A stretch of 31,178 nt of DNA, from the NCBI GenBank assembly GCA_002418765.1, contig DIET01000039.1:1-31178 (forward strand), read 5' to 3'. The stretch is from Peptococcaceae bacterium UBA5767 (lineage in GTDB: Bacteria; Bacillota; TC1; UBA5767). How positions within the stretch are numbered: position 1 is the stretch's first letter; the number at the start of each line of letters is the position of its first letter. The notes below the pieces were generated by a model. That model ran no database searches. It was not told where the DNA came from and was given only the letters and a program-made list of their open reading frames with translations. This document shows, piece by piece, positions 22,247 through 30,882 of this stretch. The position numbers were made by a program, and so were the translations under genes.

Positions 22247-22960
22247 ATGAAAGACAATCAAAGAAAGGGCCGAATTGAGGTGAAGGGCCTGAAGCATACC
22301 TTTGTCATGGGACAGGTTGATGTTCCGGTGTTGCATGGGATTGATTTTGTGGTTCAACCGGGTGGTTTTACAGCGTTGTGCGGATCGTCCGGATCAGGAA
22401 AATCCACATTGCTTAATCTGATTGGAGGGTTAACCAAACCGACCGAAGGTAGTATTGAGCTGGATGGCCAGATCGTTTCGGTGATGAGTGAGAATGAATT
22501 ATGTGTATTCCGCAGGGACAATATTGGATTCATTTTTCAGTCTTACAACCTCATGCCGTATCTAACGGCCCTGGAAAATGTGGAACTAGCACTCATTTTT
22601 GGGGAAATGCCAGAGGAAAAAAGACGAGAACAGGCCATTGAGATGTTGCAAAAAGTGGGTTTGGAAGATCGGATGCATCATAAACCCAGTGAGTTGTCTG
22701 GCGGTCAGCAGCAACGTGTTTCTGTGGCCAGGGCTTTGGTTACCAATCCCAAGGTGGTTCTGGCGGATGAACCAACAGGCAATTTGGATTCTCAGACAGG
22801 GGATGATATTTTGCAGTTGCTTCGTTCGCTGAATGAAAAACAGCAGAGTACCTTTTTGATCGTGACCCATGATGCCAAGATTGCAGAAGCCTGTGATCAT
22901 ACCATTTTTTTGGAAGATGGTGTGATTGTAAAAGAATGGAGAAATCACCATGCGCATTAA
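22247..22960 (+). CDS. MacB/LolD-type ABC transporter ATP-binding protein
   Basis: This 237-residue ABC ATPase has Walker A GSSGSGKST (46-54), the Q-loop in FIFQSYNLMP (about 96-105), the signature LSGGQQQR (150-157), Walker B VVLADEPTG (170-178) and the switch His in IVTHDA. The sequence is the MacB/LolD type that powers exporters whose permease has a large extracytoplasmic domain. ATG 22247 is supported by AAGGGAGAG; an in-frame TTG at 22223 lacks a ribosome binding site. The permease start overlaps its end by 11 nt. Cargo could be peptides, lipids or antimicrobials; nothing here decides. Confidence 0.95.
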   Translation: MKDNQRKGRIEVKGLKHTFVMGQVDVPVLHGIDFVVQPGGFTALCGSSGSGKSTLLNLIGGLTKPTEGSIELDGQIVSVMSENELCVFRRDNIGFIFQSYNLMPYLTALENVELALIFGEMPEEKRREQAIEMLQKVGLEDRMHHKPSELSGGQQQRVSVARALVTNPKVVLADEPTGNLDSQTGDDILQLLRSLNEKQQSTFLIVTHDAKIAEACDHTIFLEDGVIVKEWRNHHAH

Positions 22961-24290
22961 AGATGGAATGATGATTTCCATTCGTAATTTAAAGAAGAGA
23001 AGAGGTCGCACAGTCCTCACGGCACTGGGTGTGGCCATTGGGACATCTGCCATTGTCAGCATGTTGGCATTGGGGTTGGGACTGCAGAAGAATGCACAGG
23101 AATCCTTTGGAAATTTTGGAGACCTAAGTATTTTGGATGTTTATCCCAACTGGGCTACCGTAGCCCCAGGAGAACAAGGTTATATCTCTTTTGAACAGAT
23201 GCAGTCCTTAGAAACCATCTATGGCATCGATGCAGTCATGCCAGTTGTCAGTTATTACGGCATGACCGAAATGAGGCTGGGAAGACAATACAATGGAGCC
23301 CGTATTGAAGGGATTGACTTCACCAAGGCGGAGTTGTTCGGCCTAGAGGTAGGTGAAGGCCGTCTGGCTGATGGAAGCATCCGGGAAGGGATGGTATCCT
23401 ATCGATTCCCAGAAGAATTCTATGAGCAAATCAAGATAAGACCAGTCCGAGGAGAGGAATCCCCCGATGTCAAGGATCCTTTTATGGCGCAGCCTTATCA
23501 GGAAAGTGTATATACTTCAGGCAGGATTCCCGTAATCGATAAGGCTGTGGTGGTTTCCCAAGTGCAATATTTAGGCATGAATGAAACCAAAAAAAAGGAA
23601 TACAAGATTCTGGTATCGGGTATTTTTCAGGAGAACACCATGAGTTATGGTGGGGTTATGTACCTACCCATTGAGTTGGTGGAGGAGATGAATGCCTGGA
23701 ATAGTGGGGAACAGCTAAAAGGACGCGGTAGGGAAGAAGAAAAGGGCTATACCAATGTCAAGGTCAAGGTCAGCAATAATGATCTCATTCCTCAGGTAGT
23801 TGAGGAGATTCGGTTGCAAGGGTTGGAAACCTGGTCTCCGACCGATATGCTCGAAGAGTTGAATCGGGTCTTCCTCATTATTCAGCTCATTTTGGGCGGT
23901 ATCGGTTCGGTGGCATTGTTGGTGGCGACCATCGGCATTGTGAATACGATGACCATGGCTATCTTGGAGAGGAATCGAGAAATTGGTGTGATGAAGGTTT
24001 TGGGTGCGTCCCTGGCCAATATCAAACTTCTATTTTTGGTGGAATCAGGCATCATTGGTCTATTGGGTGGCTTGGTGGGCTTGGTGGCCAGTTTTGGTGT
24101 TGTGGCCATTGTCAATGTGGTCGGTCTGAATATGATGCAGGGTCAGTTCCAATCGGATTTGGCCATTATCCCTTGGTGGCTCATCCTGTTTGCGATGGGT
24201 TTTTCGTTGATAGTCGGTTTACTGGCAGGATTGTATCCAGCCAGTAAAGCAGCCAGAATCAGTCCTTTGGAAGCCATACGAAATGAGTAG
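22950..24290 (+). CDS. MacB/FtsX-type ABC transporter permease
   Basis: This 446-residue membrane protein starts with a basic region and a membrane segment (about residues 22-45, TVLTALGVAIGTSAIVSML). A large extracytoplasmic MacB core-like domain follows (about 50-300), then three C-terminal membrane helices (about 310-335, 360-390 and 405-430) of the FtsX fold. The MAILERNREIGVMKVLGAS coupling segment and LLAGLYPASKAARISPLEAIR ending are typical. It should couple ATP hydrolysis by the upstream subunit to movement of its outer domain, pushing substrate through the adaptor. The start ATG 22950 lies inside the ATPase gene with GGAGA upstream, and the adaptor gene begins a few bases after its stop. 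Confidence 0.94.
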   Translation: MRIKDGMMISIRNLKKRRGRTVLTALGVAIGTSAIVSMLALGLGLQKNAQESFGNFGDLSILDVYPNWATVAPGEQGYISFEQMQSLETIYGIDAVMPVVSYYGMTEMRLGRQYNGARIEGIDFTKAELFGLEVGEGRLADGSIREGMVSYRFPEEFYEQIKIRPVRGEESPDVKDPFMAQPYQESVYTSGRIPVIDKAVVVSQVQYLGMNETKKKEYKILVSGIFQENTMSYGGVMYLPIELVEEMNAWNSGEQLKGRGREEEKGYTNVKVKVSNNDLIPQVVEEIRLQGLETWSPTDMLEELNRVFLIIQLILGGIGSVALLVATIGIVNTMTMAILERNREIGVMKVLGASLANIKLLFLVESGIIGLLGGLVGLVASFGVVAIVNVVGLNMMQGQFQSDLAIIPWWLILFAMGFSLIVGLLAGLYPASKAARISPLEAIRNE

Positions 24291-24298
24291 GAGATATG

Positions 24299-25891
24299 AT
24301 GAAGAATTCAAGTAAGAAGAAAATGAGAAATCCCTGGTTGATTTTTAAATCTTGGAAAAGACCCGTGCAGGTTTTGATCGTATTGGGTGTGGTTGCCTTG
24401 GGTTGGGTGGGAATACAACGTCTAACGAATCAGATGCCTGCTGAGGAAAGCATGGAAGAATTTCCCATGGTATATCAGGAAGTGGCGGTGGAACGAGGCG
24501 AAGTCAAGAGAACCATCTACGTCACGGGCAATGCTTTGGCAGAACAAGAGCAAGTGCTGGCGGGTGTGCCGGGAAAGATATTGAGTAAGGTCAATGTGCA
24601 AGAAGGCGATCGTGTGCAGGCTGGCGATATTATCTATGAAATCGATGATACGGAAGCCAGGCTAAAATATCAGCTGCAGCTTTTGGAGTATGAGAGAATG
24701 GTACAAGAAAGCAAAGTGAACCCTGCTTCAGGTGTTGCCATTCGAAGTGATAACGCTGGTGAAATCGTTTCTTTGGATATTGCTGTGGGTTCGGAGGTCA
24801 CCCCGGATACCGTGGTGGCAACGATTGAAAACAAAGCTTTGCTTGAAGTGCGTAACGCACTGAGTATCAATGATTATGGTCTTTTTCAAGAGGGGGAAGT
24901 GGTACAGGTTCTCTTTCCCCAGTTTATGAGTTTCTTAGAGGGAACCATACGTAAAATCGACGGGGTAAATACACCGACACCTGGAGGAGGATTGATTCGT
25001 TATGTGACGGTGGAAATTGTCAATCCAGGTGGCATCACGGAAGGACAGACAGCCAAGATTCAGACCCAAAAAGGAGAAAGAGTCGTCAGTGCCATGCAGG
25101 GAGCACCTGTAGAATATGCCCAGACCGAAATGGTGGAGGCAGGAATTCGGGGTACGATTGCTTCTTTGGAGGTCGCGACAGGGGATATGATTTCACAAGG
25201 AACCATTTTGGCCAAAGTAGATGCTGCTAGCTATGAACTGGGAACCTTGGAAACCAAATTATTGTTGCAGGAAAAAAAGCTGGCGCTGGAGGAGACGAAA
25301 AAAAATCTCGACCAGTATGTGGCCAGGGCTGAATTTGATGGAACGGTGATTGAACTGAATGTCAAAGAAGGAGAAGCAATACCGAATGACTTGAATGCGG
25401 CCGTCATTGCCAACGTGGACAATCTGATCATGAGGGTCATCATTGATGAGTATGATATTGGCCAAGTCTATGTAGGCCAGATGGCGGAGGTTTATTTTAC
25501 TGCATTTGGCAACGAGTCCTTTCCCGGGGTGGTGTCGCAGGTGGGGCAACGAGGTGTGATGGAAAATGGCAGCGTCAATTTCAGAGCTTCCGTCAGCATC
25601 AAAGGAAATGATCGCATTAGGGCTGGCATGAGCGGCGATGCAGATGTTTTTGTAGAGAACAAAGAGGATGTGCTGCGGGTACCGCGAGAAGCCATTACGT
25701 TGCTTGATGAAGGCCTGGGTATCGTACAGATTCTCGGGTCAGAAGGATTGCCGGAACCCAAAGAAGTGGTGACTGGTTCAGAGGGGGATTACTTTGTAGA
25801 AATTGTATCGGGACTCGTTGAAGGGGATCTGATCGTTCTTTTCTCAGGTGGGCAGGGACAAAACTTTGCCACAAAAGAAATCATGTATTAG
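24299..25891 (+). CDS. HlyD-type adaptor with apparently duplicated core
   Basis: This adaptor of about 530 residues is much longer than usual membrane fusion proteins (about 370-400). After a membrane segment (about 23-40) the core seems present twice. One lipoyl pair is at about 85-118 and 148-180 with a short coiled segment between. A second is at about 278-310 and 342-378, separated by a longer predicted coil (LETKLLLQEKKLALEETKKNL). Matching motifs are GKILSKVNVQEGDRVQAG and GTIASLEVATGDMISQG. A beta-barrel follows each, with the membrane-proximal domain at the end. ATG 24299 is preferred over 24296 for spacing to AGGAG. It completes the ATPase-permease-adaptor exporter; a strong terminator follows. 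Confidence 0.9.
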   Translation: MKNSSKKKMRNPWLIFKSWKRPVQVLIVLGVVALGWVGIQRLTNQMPAEESMEEFPMVYQEVAVERGEVKRTIYVTGNALAEQEQVLAGVPGKILSKVNVQEGDRVQAGDIIYEIDDTEARLKYQLQLLEYERMVQESKVNPASGVAIRSDNAGEIVSLDIAVGSEVTPDTVVATIENKALLEVRNALSINDYGLFQEGEVVQVLFPQFMSFLEGTIRKIDGVNTPTPGGGLIRYVTVEIVNPGGITEGQTAKIQTQKGERVVSAMQGAPVEYAQTEMVEAGIRGTIASLEVATGDMISQGTILAKVDAASYELGTLETKLLLQEKKLALEETKKNLDQYVARAEFDGTVIELNVKEGEAIPNDLNAAVIANVDNLIMRVIIDEYDIGQVYVGQMAEVYFTAFGNESFPGVVSQVGQRGVMENGSVNFRASVSIKGNDRIRAGMSGDADVFVENKEDVLRVPREAITLLDEGLGIVQILGSEGLPEPKEVVTGSEGDYFVEIVSGLVEGDLIVLFSGGQGQNFATKEIMY

Positions 25892-25930
25892 AATAAAGAG
25901 ATGCTGCAATGAGCAGCATCTCTTTATTTT
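25892..25930 (+). terminator. Strong terminator after the ABC exporter operon
   Basis: A perfect 16-bp stem, AATAAAGAGATGCTGC (25892-25907) with GCAGCATCTCTTTATT (25913-25928), has a 5-nt loop and begins right after the adaptor stop codon. It separates the exporter from tex. Confidence 0.88.
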
Positions 25931-25958
25931 GAAGGAACAAAGGGCAAAGGAGCATACT

Positions 25959-28088
25959 ATGGAGATCGTAAAACAGTTAGCGGAAGAACTGGGTATCAGT
26001 AGCAAACAAGTGCAAGTCACCATAACCTTAATGGACGAAGGCAATACCGTGCCGTTTATTGCGCGCTACCGCAAAGAGATGACGGGAGGGCTGGATGATG
26101 AAGTGCTTCGCACCATGGAGGAACGGTTGCTGTATTTAAGGGGTTTGGCCAAGAAGAAAGATGATGTGCGCCGGCTCTTGACGGAAATGGGCTTGGAGGA
26201 CGAGGCATTGATGCAACAGATCCAGAATTGCCAAACGCTGGTGGAGGTCGAGGATCTATACCGTCCGTATCGTCCCAAAAGAAAAACCAGGGCTTCTGAA
26301 GCCAAGCGAAAAGGATTGGAAGCGCTGGCGGATCTTATGCTCAGTACATTGGTAGGAGACAAAGAACGTTTGGTTGCTCTTTTTGTCCGGCCAGAGATGG
26401 AAGTGATGGACCTGCAAGAGGCCATTTCGGGAGCCAAGGATATTTTGGCGGAGCGATTTACAGAGGATCCTGATATCAGAAAAAGAGCCAGGAAAATTTT
26501 TATGGAAAAAGGGTTGGTGAAGGCTCAGGGGCGTTTGAACAATGAAGAGCGAACAGCCTATGAAATGTATTATGATTATGCTGAATCGTTGTCTCATATC
26601 GCTGCTCACCGTTATTTGGCACTGACCCGCGGAGAAAAAGAAGGTATCCTCCAGGTGGATTTTTCTTTTCCTGATTTGGAGGTCATGGACATCATTCTAA
26701 CAAAAAATGTACAACAGAAAGTGCTTTTTTTACGAGAAATCAAAGAGAGTGTGCTGGACGGCTACAAACGTTTGTTGCTTCCTTCATTGGAGAGAGATAT
26801 TCGCCATGAGCTCAAAGAAAAAGCAGAGGAGAAAGCCATTCGGGTTTTTGCGGCCAATGTGAAGAAACTGCTTTTACAGCCACCCATCAAGGGGCTGAAT
26901 GTGCTTGGCTTTGATCCTGCCTTTCGGACTGGCTGCAAGTTGGCCTGTGTGGATGCCTCCGGCAAGCTATTGGAGACTGCGGTCATTTATCCTACGGAAC
27001 CACACAAAAGAACAGAGGAAAGTCAAATCGCATTACAACGCATGGTGAATACGCATCATATCAGGGCGATATCCTTGGGCAACGGAACAGCTTGTCGTGA
27101 AAGTGAGCAGTTTTTGATGCAGACGATTGAACAAAAACACCTGGATACCCAGTACACCATTACCAATGAAGCGGGGGCGTCCGTGTATTCTGCCAGCAAA
27201 TTGGCACAGAAAGAGTTTCCTGCTCTGGATGTTACGTTACGTAGTGCCATTTCCATTGCCAGACGTCTTATCGACCCGCTGGCAGAGTTGGTCAAAATCG
27301 AGCCTAAGGCCATTGGTGTGGGGCAGTATCAGCACGATGTAGACCAGAAATTATTGGGGACTGCTTTGGATGCGGTGGTAGAGGATTGTGTCAACCTGGT
27401 TGGTGTGAATCTGAATACGGCTTCTGTTGCTTTGTTGTCCAGAGTGAGTGGCCTTTCGCCCAAACTGGCTCAGCAAATTGTGGATTACCGGGAAGAAAAA
27501 GGACTTTTTGCTGCCAGACATGAACTGCTTAGCATAAAGGGCATAGGGCCCAAGGCTTATGAGCAGGCAGCGGGTTTTTTGCGAATCCCTGAGGGCATCA
27601 ATCCATTGGACAATACGGGCGTGCACCCTGAGGCCTACGCACCGACGGAGAATTTTTTAACGATGAACCAACTTTCTGTAGGGGATGCTGAAGCCCTACG
27701 CAAGATTGATGTAGAAGAACAGGCCAAGCTACTGGGGCTTGGTATTCCTACTCTGCGTGATATCGTACAGGAATTATTGAAGCCAGGTCGCGACCCGCGT
27801 GAAGATTTGCCATTGCCTTTGTTTAAATCCACTGTTGTGGACATCAAAGATCTCAAGATAGGGATGGTCCTTCGAGGGGTAGTGCGTAATGTGGTGGATT
27901 TTGGTGCTTTTGTAGATATTGGGGTGCATCAGGATGGGTTGGTACACATCTCGGAATTGTCAGATCAATTCGTTCGCAATGCCCTTGAGAATATTGGGGT
28001 TGGTGATCAGGTGGATGTCAGGGTCATTGGGATAGAAGAAGAGAGAGAGCGGGTATCTCTTTCTATGAAGGGGCTGAATCGTAAATGA
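25959..28088 (+). CDS. tex: Tex family S1 RNA-binding transcription accessory protein
   Basis: This 709-residue protein matches Tex/YhgF over its full length. The N-terminal helical region starts EIVKQLAEELGISSKQVQ and contains TVPFIARYRKEMTGGLDD. A YqgF-like nuclease-fold domain follows (VLGFDPAFRTGCKLACVD), then helix-hairpin-helix repeats (SVALLSRVSGLSPKLAQQIV, LLSIKGIGPKAYEQAAG). A C-terminal S1 domain occupies about 630-705 (GMVLRGVVRNVVDFGAFVDIG). Tex binds nucleic acid and affects transcription of some genes; details differ between species. AAAGGAG lies before ATG 25959; the frame extends upstream but through the terminator. The stop overlaps rsmA by 4 nt. Confidence 0.95.
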   Translation: MEIVKQLAEELGISSKQVQVTITLMDEGNTVPFIARYRKEMTGGLDDEVLRTMEERLLYLRGLAKKKDDVRRLLTEMGLEDEALMQQIQNCQTLVEVEDLYRPYRPKRKTRASEAKRKGLEALADLMLSTLVGDKERLVALFVRPEMEVMDLQEAISGAKDILAERFTEDPDIRKRARKIFMEKGLVKAQGRLNNEERTAYEMYYDYAESLSHIAAHRYLALTRGEKEGILQVDFSFPDLEVMDIILTKNVQQKVLFLREIKESVLDGYKRLLLPSLERDIRHELKEKAEEKAIRVFAANVKKLLLQPPIKGLNVLGFDPAFRTGCKLACVDASGKLLETAVIYPTEPHKRTEESQIALQRMVNTHHIRAISLGNGTACRESEQFLMQTIEQKHLDTQYTITNEAGASVYSASKLAQKEFPALDVTLRSAISIARRLIDPLAELVKIEPKAIGVGQYQHDVDQKLLGTALDAVVEDCVNLVGVNLNTASVALLSRVSGLSPKLAQQIVDYREEKGLFAARHELLSIKGIGPKAYEQAAGFLRIPEGINPLDNTGVHPEAYAPTENFLTMNQLSVGDAEALRKIDVEEQAKLLGLGIPTLRDIVQELLKPGRDPREDLPLPLFKSTVVDIKDLKIGMVLRGVVRNVVDFGAFVDIGVHQDGLVHISELSDQFVRNALENIGVGDQVDVRVIGIEEERERVSLSMKGLNRK

Positions 28089-28951
28089 AATTGACGGATA
28101 TACAGGTTATACGTGGACTGCAAAAAAAATATGGTTTTCGGACCAAGAAAAAATTCGGTCAGAACTTTCTTTTAGACACAGGGGTCATAGAAGATATTTT
28201 AGAAGCCTCCATGATCACGCCAGAAGATGTTGTGGTGGAAATCGGGCCAGGTATCGGGACGTTGACGCAGGCATTGTGTGAACGGGGTTGTCGGGTATTG
28301 GCAGTAGAAATAGATGAAAAACTCTCGATGTTGTTGCAAGAGTCGGTGCCTTATGATAATTTGCAAGTTCTGTTTCGCGATGTGTTAAAGACTGATCTGG
28401 ATAAGGAGGTGCGCCTGCGTTATCAAGTGGATCGCTATAAGGTGGTGGCCAATCTTCCTTACTACATCACTTCGCCAATTATCATGAAATTGTTGCAGAG
28501 TCACCAGAACATTCAATCGATAACGGTGATGACCCAAAAAGAAGTAGCAGAGCGCATGCAGGCTTCTCCAGGAGGCAAAGAGTATGGTTCTCTTTCTGTG
28601 GCCGTACAGTATTATGCCCATGTTGAGTTGGTAAGAACGGTTCCGCCTGAATCGTTCAGTCCGGCGCCCCAAGTGGACTCGGCGGTGATTCATTTGGAGG
28701 TATTAGAAGAGCCTTTTGTTTTGGTGCAAGAGGAAGAACTGTTCTTTGCTTTGGTCAAAGGCGCCTTTCAGCAACGGCGGAAAACATTGCTGAATACGTT
28801 GTCCCACAACATTACTTGGTTGAGCAAAGAGCAGTGGAAGAAGCTTTTTTTATCGATCGATATGGATGGGCAAAGACGAGGAGAAACCTTAAGTTTACAG
28901 GAGTTTGCCACGATATCCAATGCTTTGAGCCGAGAAAAAAGTTTGCGCTGA
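28085..28951 (+). CDS. rsmA: 16S rRNA dimethyladenosine transferase RsmA (KsgA)
   Basis: This 288-residue enzyme dimethylates two adjacent adenines near the 3' end of 16S rRNA (A1518 and A1519 in E. coli numbering) during 30S assembly. The N-terminal KKKFGQNFLLD (21-31), the SAM-binding EIGPGIGTLT (52-61), the acidic AVEIDEKL and the catalytic NLPYYITSP (123-131) are all present. The C-terminal helical domain includes the PPESFSPAPQVDSAVI motif and LVKGAFQQRRKTL. ATG 28085 overlaps the tex stop (ATGA), so the two are coupled. It is followed by veg, as in Bacillus-type gene order (with intervening genes there). Confidence 0.96.
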   Translation: MKLTDIQVIRGLQKKYGFRTKKKFGQNFLLDTGVIEDILEASMITPEDVVVEIGPGIGTLTQALCERGCRVLAVEIDEKLSMLLQESVPYDNLQVLFRDVLKTDLDKEVRLRYQVDRYKVVANLPYYITSPIIMKLLQSHQNIQSITVMTQKEVAERMQASPGGKEYGSLSVAVQYYAHVELVRTVPPESFSPAPQVDSAVIHLEVLEEPFVLVQEEELFFALVKGAFQQRRKTLLNTLSHNITWLSKEQWKKLFLSIDMDGQRRGETLSLQEFATISNALSREKSLR

Positions 28952-28966
28952 ATGCTGAAATAGTGA

Positions 28967-28995
28967 TTGACAAGTATAAAGCTATCAAGTAAAAT
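28967..28995 (+). promoter_or_regulatory. Consensus promoter P1 of veg
   Basis: A perfect TTGACA (28967-28972) and TAAAAT (28990-28995) are separated by 17 bp. This is the best sigma-A promoter in the window and should give strong transcription with a leader of about 60 nt. Confidence 0.8.
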
Positions 28996-29000
28996 ATTTC

Positions 29001-29029
29001 TTTACTTTTCGGGTCTCACGTGATATAGT
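29001..29029 (+). promoter_or_regulatory. Second tandem promoter P2 of veg
   Basis: TTTACT (29001-29006) and TATAGT (29024-29029) are 17 bp apart, and TGA precedes the -10 as an extended -10 element. It lies 34 bp downstream of P1, and its start site would fall near 29036. Confidence 0.5.
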
Positions 29030-29046
29030 TGTGGTGTTACGTGAGA
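29014..29046 (+). promoter_or_regulatory. Inverted repeat at the veg promoter/leader
   Basis: TCTCACGT (29014-29021) and ACGTGAGA (29039-29046) are perfect inverted arms with a 17-nt spacer. They cover the P2 -10 box and stop just before the ribosome binding site. They could be a protein operator or, in the P1 transcript, a leader hairpin controlling translation. Confidence 0.45.
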
Positions 29047-29060
29047 AAAGAGGTGGTACT

Positions 29061-29309
29061 GTGGCCAACAAACAGGAAATTTCAGATATCAGAGACAATC
29101 TACAAGAAAACATTGGCAATGAAGTGGTTGTCCGTGCCAATACCGGTCGCAAAAGAATTGTGGAGAAGAGCGGAATTATTGAGCAAACCTACCCCAACGT
29201 ATTCGTGGTTCTGGTAGATGCCAGTCAAAATGAAGCCTGTAGACGCATGTCTTTTAGTTACATCGATGTATTGACCAAAACGGTGGAATTGGAGATTTGC
29301 ACGGGTTAA
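29061..29309 (+). CDS. veg: Veg family protein
   Basis: This 82-residue protein matches Veg (DUF1021), a small SH3-like protein of Firmicutes linked in Bacillus subtilis to biofilm gene control. Shared features are the short N-terminal helix (ISDIRDNLQENIG), RANTGRKRIVEKSGIIEQTYPNVFVV, and the closing SYIDVLTKTVELEI. GTG 29061 is chosen because AGAGGTGG lies directly upstream and the resulting N-terminus fits the family; the frame is open to 29031 without a ribosome binding site. Two tandem promoters suggest high expression, as known for veg in Bacillus. A terminator follows immediately. Confidence 0.93.
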   Translation: MANKQEISDIRDNLQENIGNEVVVRANTGRKRIVEKSGIIEQTYPNVFVVLVDASQNEACRRMSFSYIDVLTKTVELEICTG

Positions 29310-29312
29310 ACC

Positions 29313-29339
29313 AGAGAGCTTTGTGCTCTCTCTTTTTTT
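29313..29339 (+). terminator. Terminator between veg and lgt
   Basis: AGAGAGC (29313-29319) pairs with GCTCTCT (29325-29331) across TTTGT and is followed by CTTTTTTT. The lgt ribosome binding site comes directly after the T-run, so lgt may depend partly on read-through. Confidence 0.85.
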
Positions 29340-29349
29340 GGAGGTATAT

Positions 29350-30147
29350 ATGAATCCTATAGCATTTCAAATTGGACCTCTTTCGGTCCATTGGTATGGT
29401 CTTTTGATTGGTTTGGGTATTTTGCTGGCTTTGGGATTGGTTTATCAGGAGAGCAAGCGGAGAAAGTTGAATCCGGATACAGTTCTGGATGGGTGTATTT
29501 ATATGCTACCCTTCGCTTTTCTTGGAGCCAGATTGTATTATGTTGTTTTTAATTTTTCTTGGTATTGGGAAAATCCGTCAGAGATTCTAAAGGTTTGGCA
29601 TGGTGGTTTGGCCATACATGGTGGTGTCCTGGTGGGATTGGTATTTTTGGTTTTTTATGCCAAGAAGAAACATCTTGTGCCCTTGGAATTGTTGGATATT
29701 TTGGCACCGGCTGTTGTTTTGGCACAGGCCATCGGGCGATGGGGTAACTTTGTGAATCAGGAAGCCCATGGTTCGCCAGTGAGTGAATCTTTTATAGCAC
29801 GATTCCCATCTTTTATTCAAAGAGGCATGTTGATCGATGGCGTTTACTATCATCCGACATTTTTATATGAATCATTGTGGAATATGGGTGTTTTTTTATT
29901 TCTTATGTTGTTGACCCGAAAAAGCCCCAGACCGCATGGTAAAATTTTGGCTGCTTATCTGGGACTGTATTCTTTGGGACGTTTTTTTATCGAGGATCTT
30001 CGTACGGATTCACTGATGTACGGACCTTTTCAGGTGGCCAGAATGGTGAGCCTGATCGGTATGGTGTTGGCAGTGGTTATTCTTTGCTGGTTGTACTGTA
30101 ACCCATCTGCACTGGCGTCAAGAAAAAACAATCAGGATCAATCATAG
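29350..30147 (+). CDS. lgt: Prolipoprotein diacylglyceryl transferase Lgt
   Basis: This 265-residue multi-pass membrane enzyme transfers diacylglyceryl from phosphatidylglycerol to the lipobox cysteine of prolipoproteins. It has the expected hydrophobic helices and the family motifs: FLGARLYYV, the conserved His90 in GLAIHGG (E. coli His103), the Lgt signature AQAIGRWGNFVNQEAHG (Arg130, matching E. coli Arg143), and the C-terminal SLGRFFIEDLRTDSL. GGAGG lies just before ATG 29350. The DUF4015 lipoprotein in this window is a likely client. No lspA is nearby. A bidirectional terminator follows. Confidence 0.96.
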   Translation: MNPIAFQIGPLSVHWYGLLIGLGILLALGLVYQESKRRKLNPDTVLDGCIYMLPFAFLGARLYYVVFNFSWYWENPSEILKVWHGGLAIHGGVLVGLVFLVFYAKKKHLVPLELLDILAPAVVLAQAIGRWGNFVNQEAHGSPVSESFIARFPSFIQRGMLIDGVYYHPTFLYESLWNMGVFLFLMLLTRKSPRPHGKILAAYLGLYSLGRFFIEDLRTDSLMYGPFQVARMVSLIGMVLAVVILCWLYCNPSALASRKNNQDQS

Positions 30148-30160
30148 GGATACCGAGATC

Positions 30161-30197
30161 AAAAAAGCTTGGCCAATTAAAATGGCCAAGCTTTTTT
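30161..30197 (+). terminator. Bidirectional terminator between lgt and sdpI
   Basis: AAAAAAGCTTGGCCA (30161-30175) pairs perfectly with TGGCCAAGCTTTTTT (30183-30197) around a 7-nt loop. T-runs on both strands let it end lgt and the convergent sdpI, which stops at 30202. Confidence 0.92.
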
Positions 30198-30201
30198 GTT
30201 T

Positions 30202-30882
30202 CTACAATTTGTTTTGTCCGTCTGGGTAGAGTTTTTTGTATAAGAGATAGCTGTAGATCATGGGAACAAAAGCGGCCAACAAGATACCGCCTATGGGGAT
30301 AAAATAAAATGCTGGGTGATCGATAAAAGCCCCCAATACAAATAATGCACCTGCGATGGCCATCAGAGGGCCTGCCAGTCGATGGGTCTTTTTCCAGACA
30401 TCCTCACTGGCCAATGTCCATGGCGTTTTTACTCCTACAAAGTAATTGTGTTTGACCTTTCCCAAATAATTGCCGATGAGAATGAATAGAAAACCTATTG
30501 ATATGTTCACCAGAAATGAGATGTTCAAAGGGACACCCAAAGCATAGAGCATACTGATGACGTAGAGCATAGTCATTAGTGCGAGGACGCTGATTTTCAA
30601 AACTTGATACGGCTTTTTGAATTGATCATAGTTTTTGTGACGAGGGTCAATCATAGGCAAAAAATGAAACATGAGCAACAGACCCAGAATAATGAGAGGC
30701 ATGCCGTAGGTACCAAAGGCTCTGCCAGAATATCCATCAACTTCTCCTCTCATATTCCAATGAGAAGGAATTTGTTCCGGAAGGTGAGGATAAGCGAGCG
30801 TGCCCAACAGTAGCATGAGAGCAATAAAAATGAGGGAAATGAGATTTCCTTTGTCGGCCCAAAAACCTTGCTTATTGTTCAT
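30202..30882 (-). CDS. SdpI-family membrane immunity-like protein
   Basis: This 226-residue protein has about six membrane segments, beginning with a DUF1648-type half (IPSHWNMRGEVDGYSGRAFG). It ends with the SdpI hallmark NYFVGVKTPWTLASEDVWKKTHRLAG (first part at about residue 150). In Bacillus subtilis SdpI protects against the killing factor SdpC and sequesters the repressor SdpR. No sdpABC toxin genes are in the window, so here it is probably an orphan that guards against foreign SDP-like toxins or responds to membrane stress. AAAGGAG precedes ATG 30882, which lies inside the end of the regulator gene (11-nt overlap). Confidence 0.9.
   Translation of the reverse strand: MNNKQGFWADKGNLISLIFIALMLLLGTLAYPHLPEQIPSHWNMRGEVDGYSGRAFGTYGMPLIILGLLLMFHFLPMIDPRHKNYDQFKKPYQVLKISVLALMTMLYVISMLYALGVPLNISFLVNISIGFLFILIGNYLGKVKHNYFVGVKTPWTLASEDVWKKTHRLAGPLMAIAGALFVLGAFIDHPAFYFIPIGGILLAAFVPMIYSYLLYKKLYPDGQNKL

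Noticed and set aside
25848..25958. Longer N-terminus for Tex
   Set aside because: It would run through a 16-bp terminator and lacks a ribosome binding site; ATG 25959 gives the standard Tex start.
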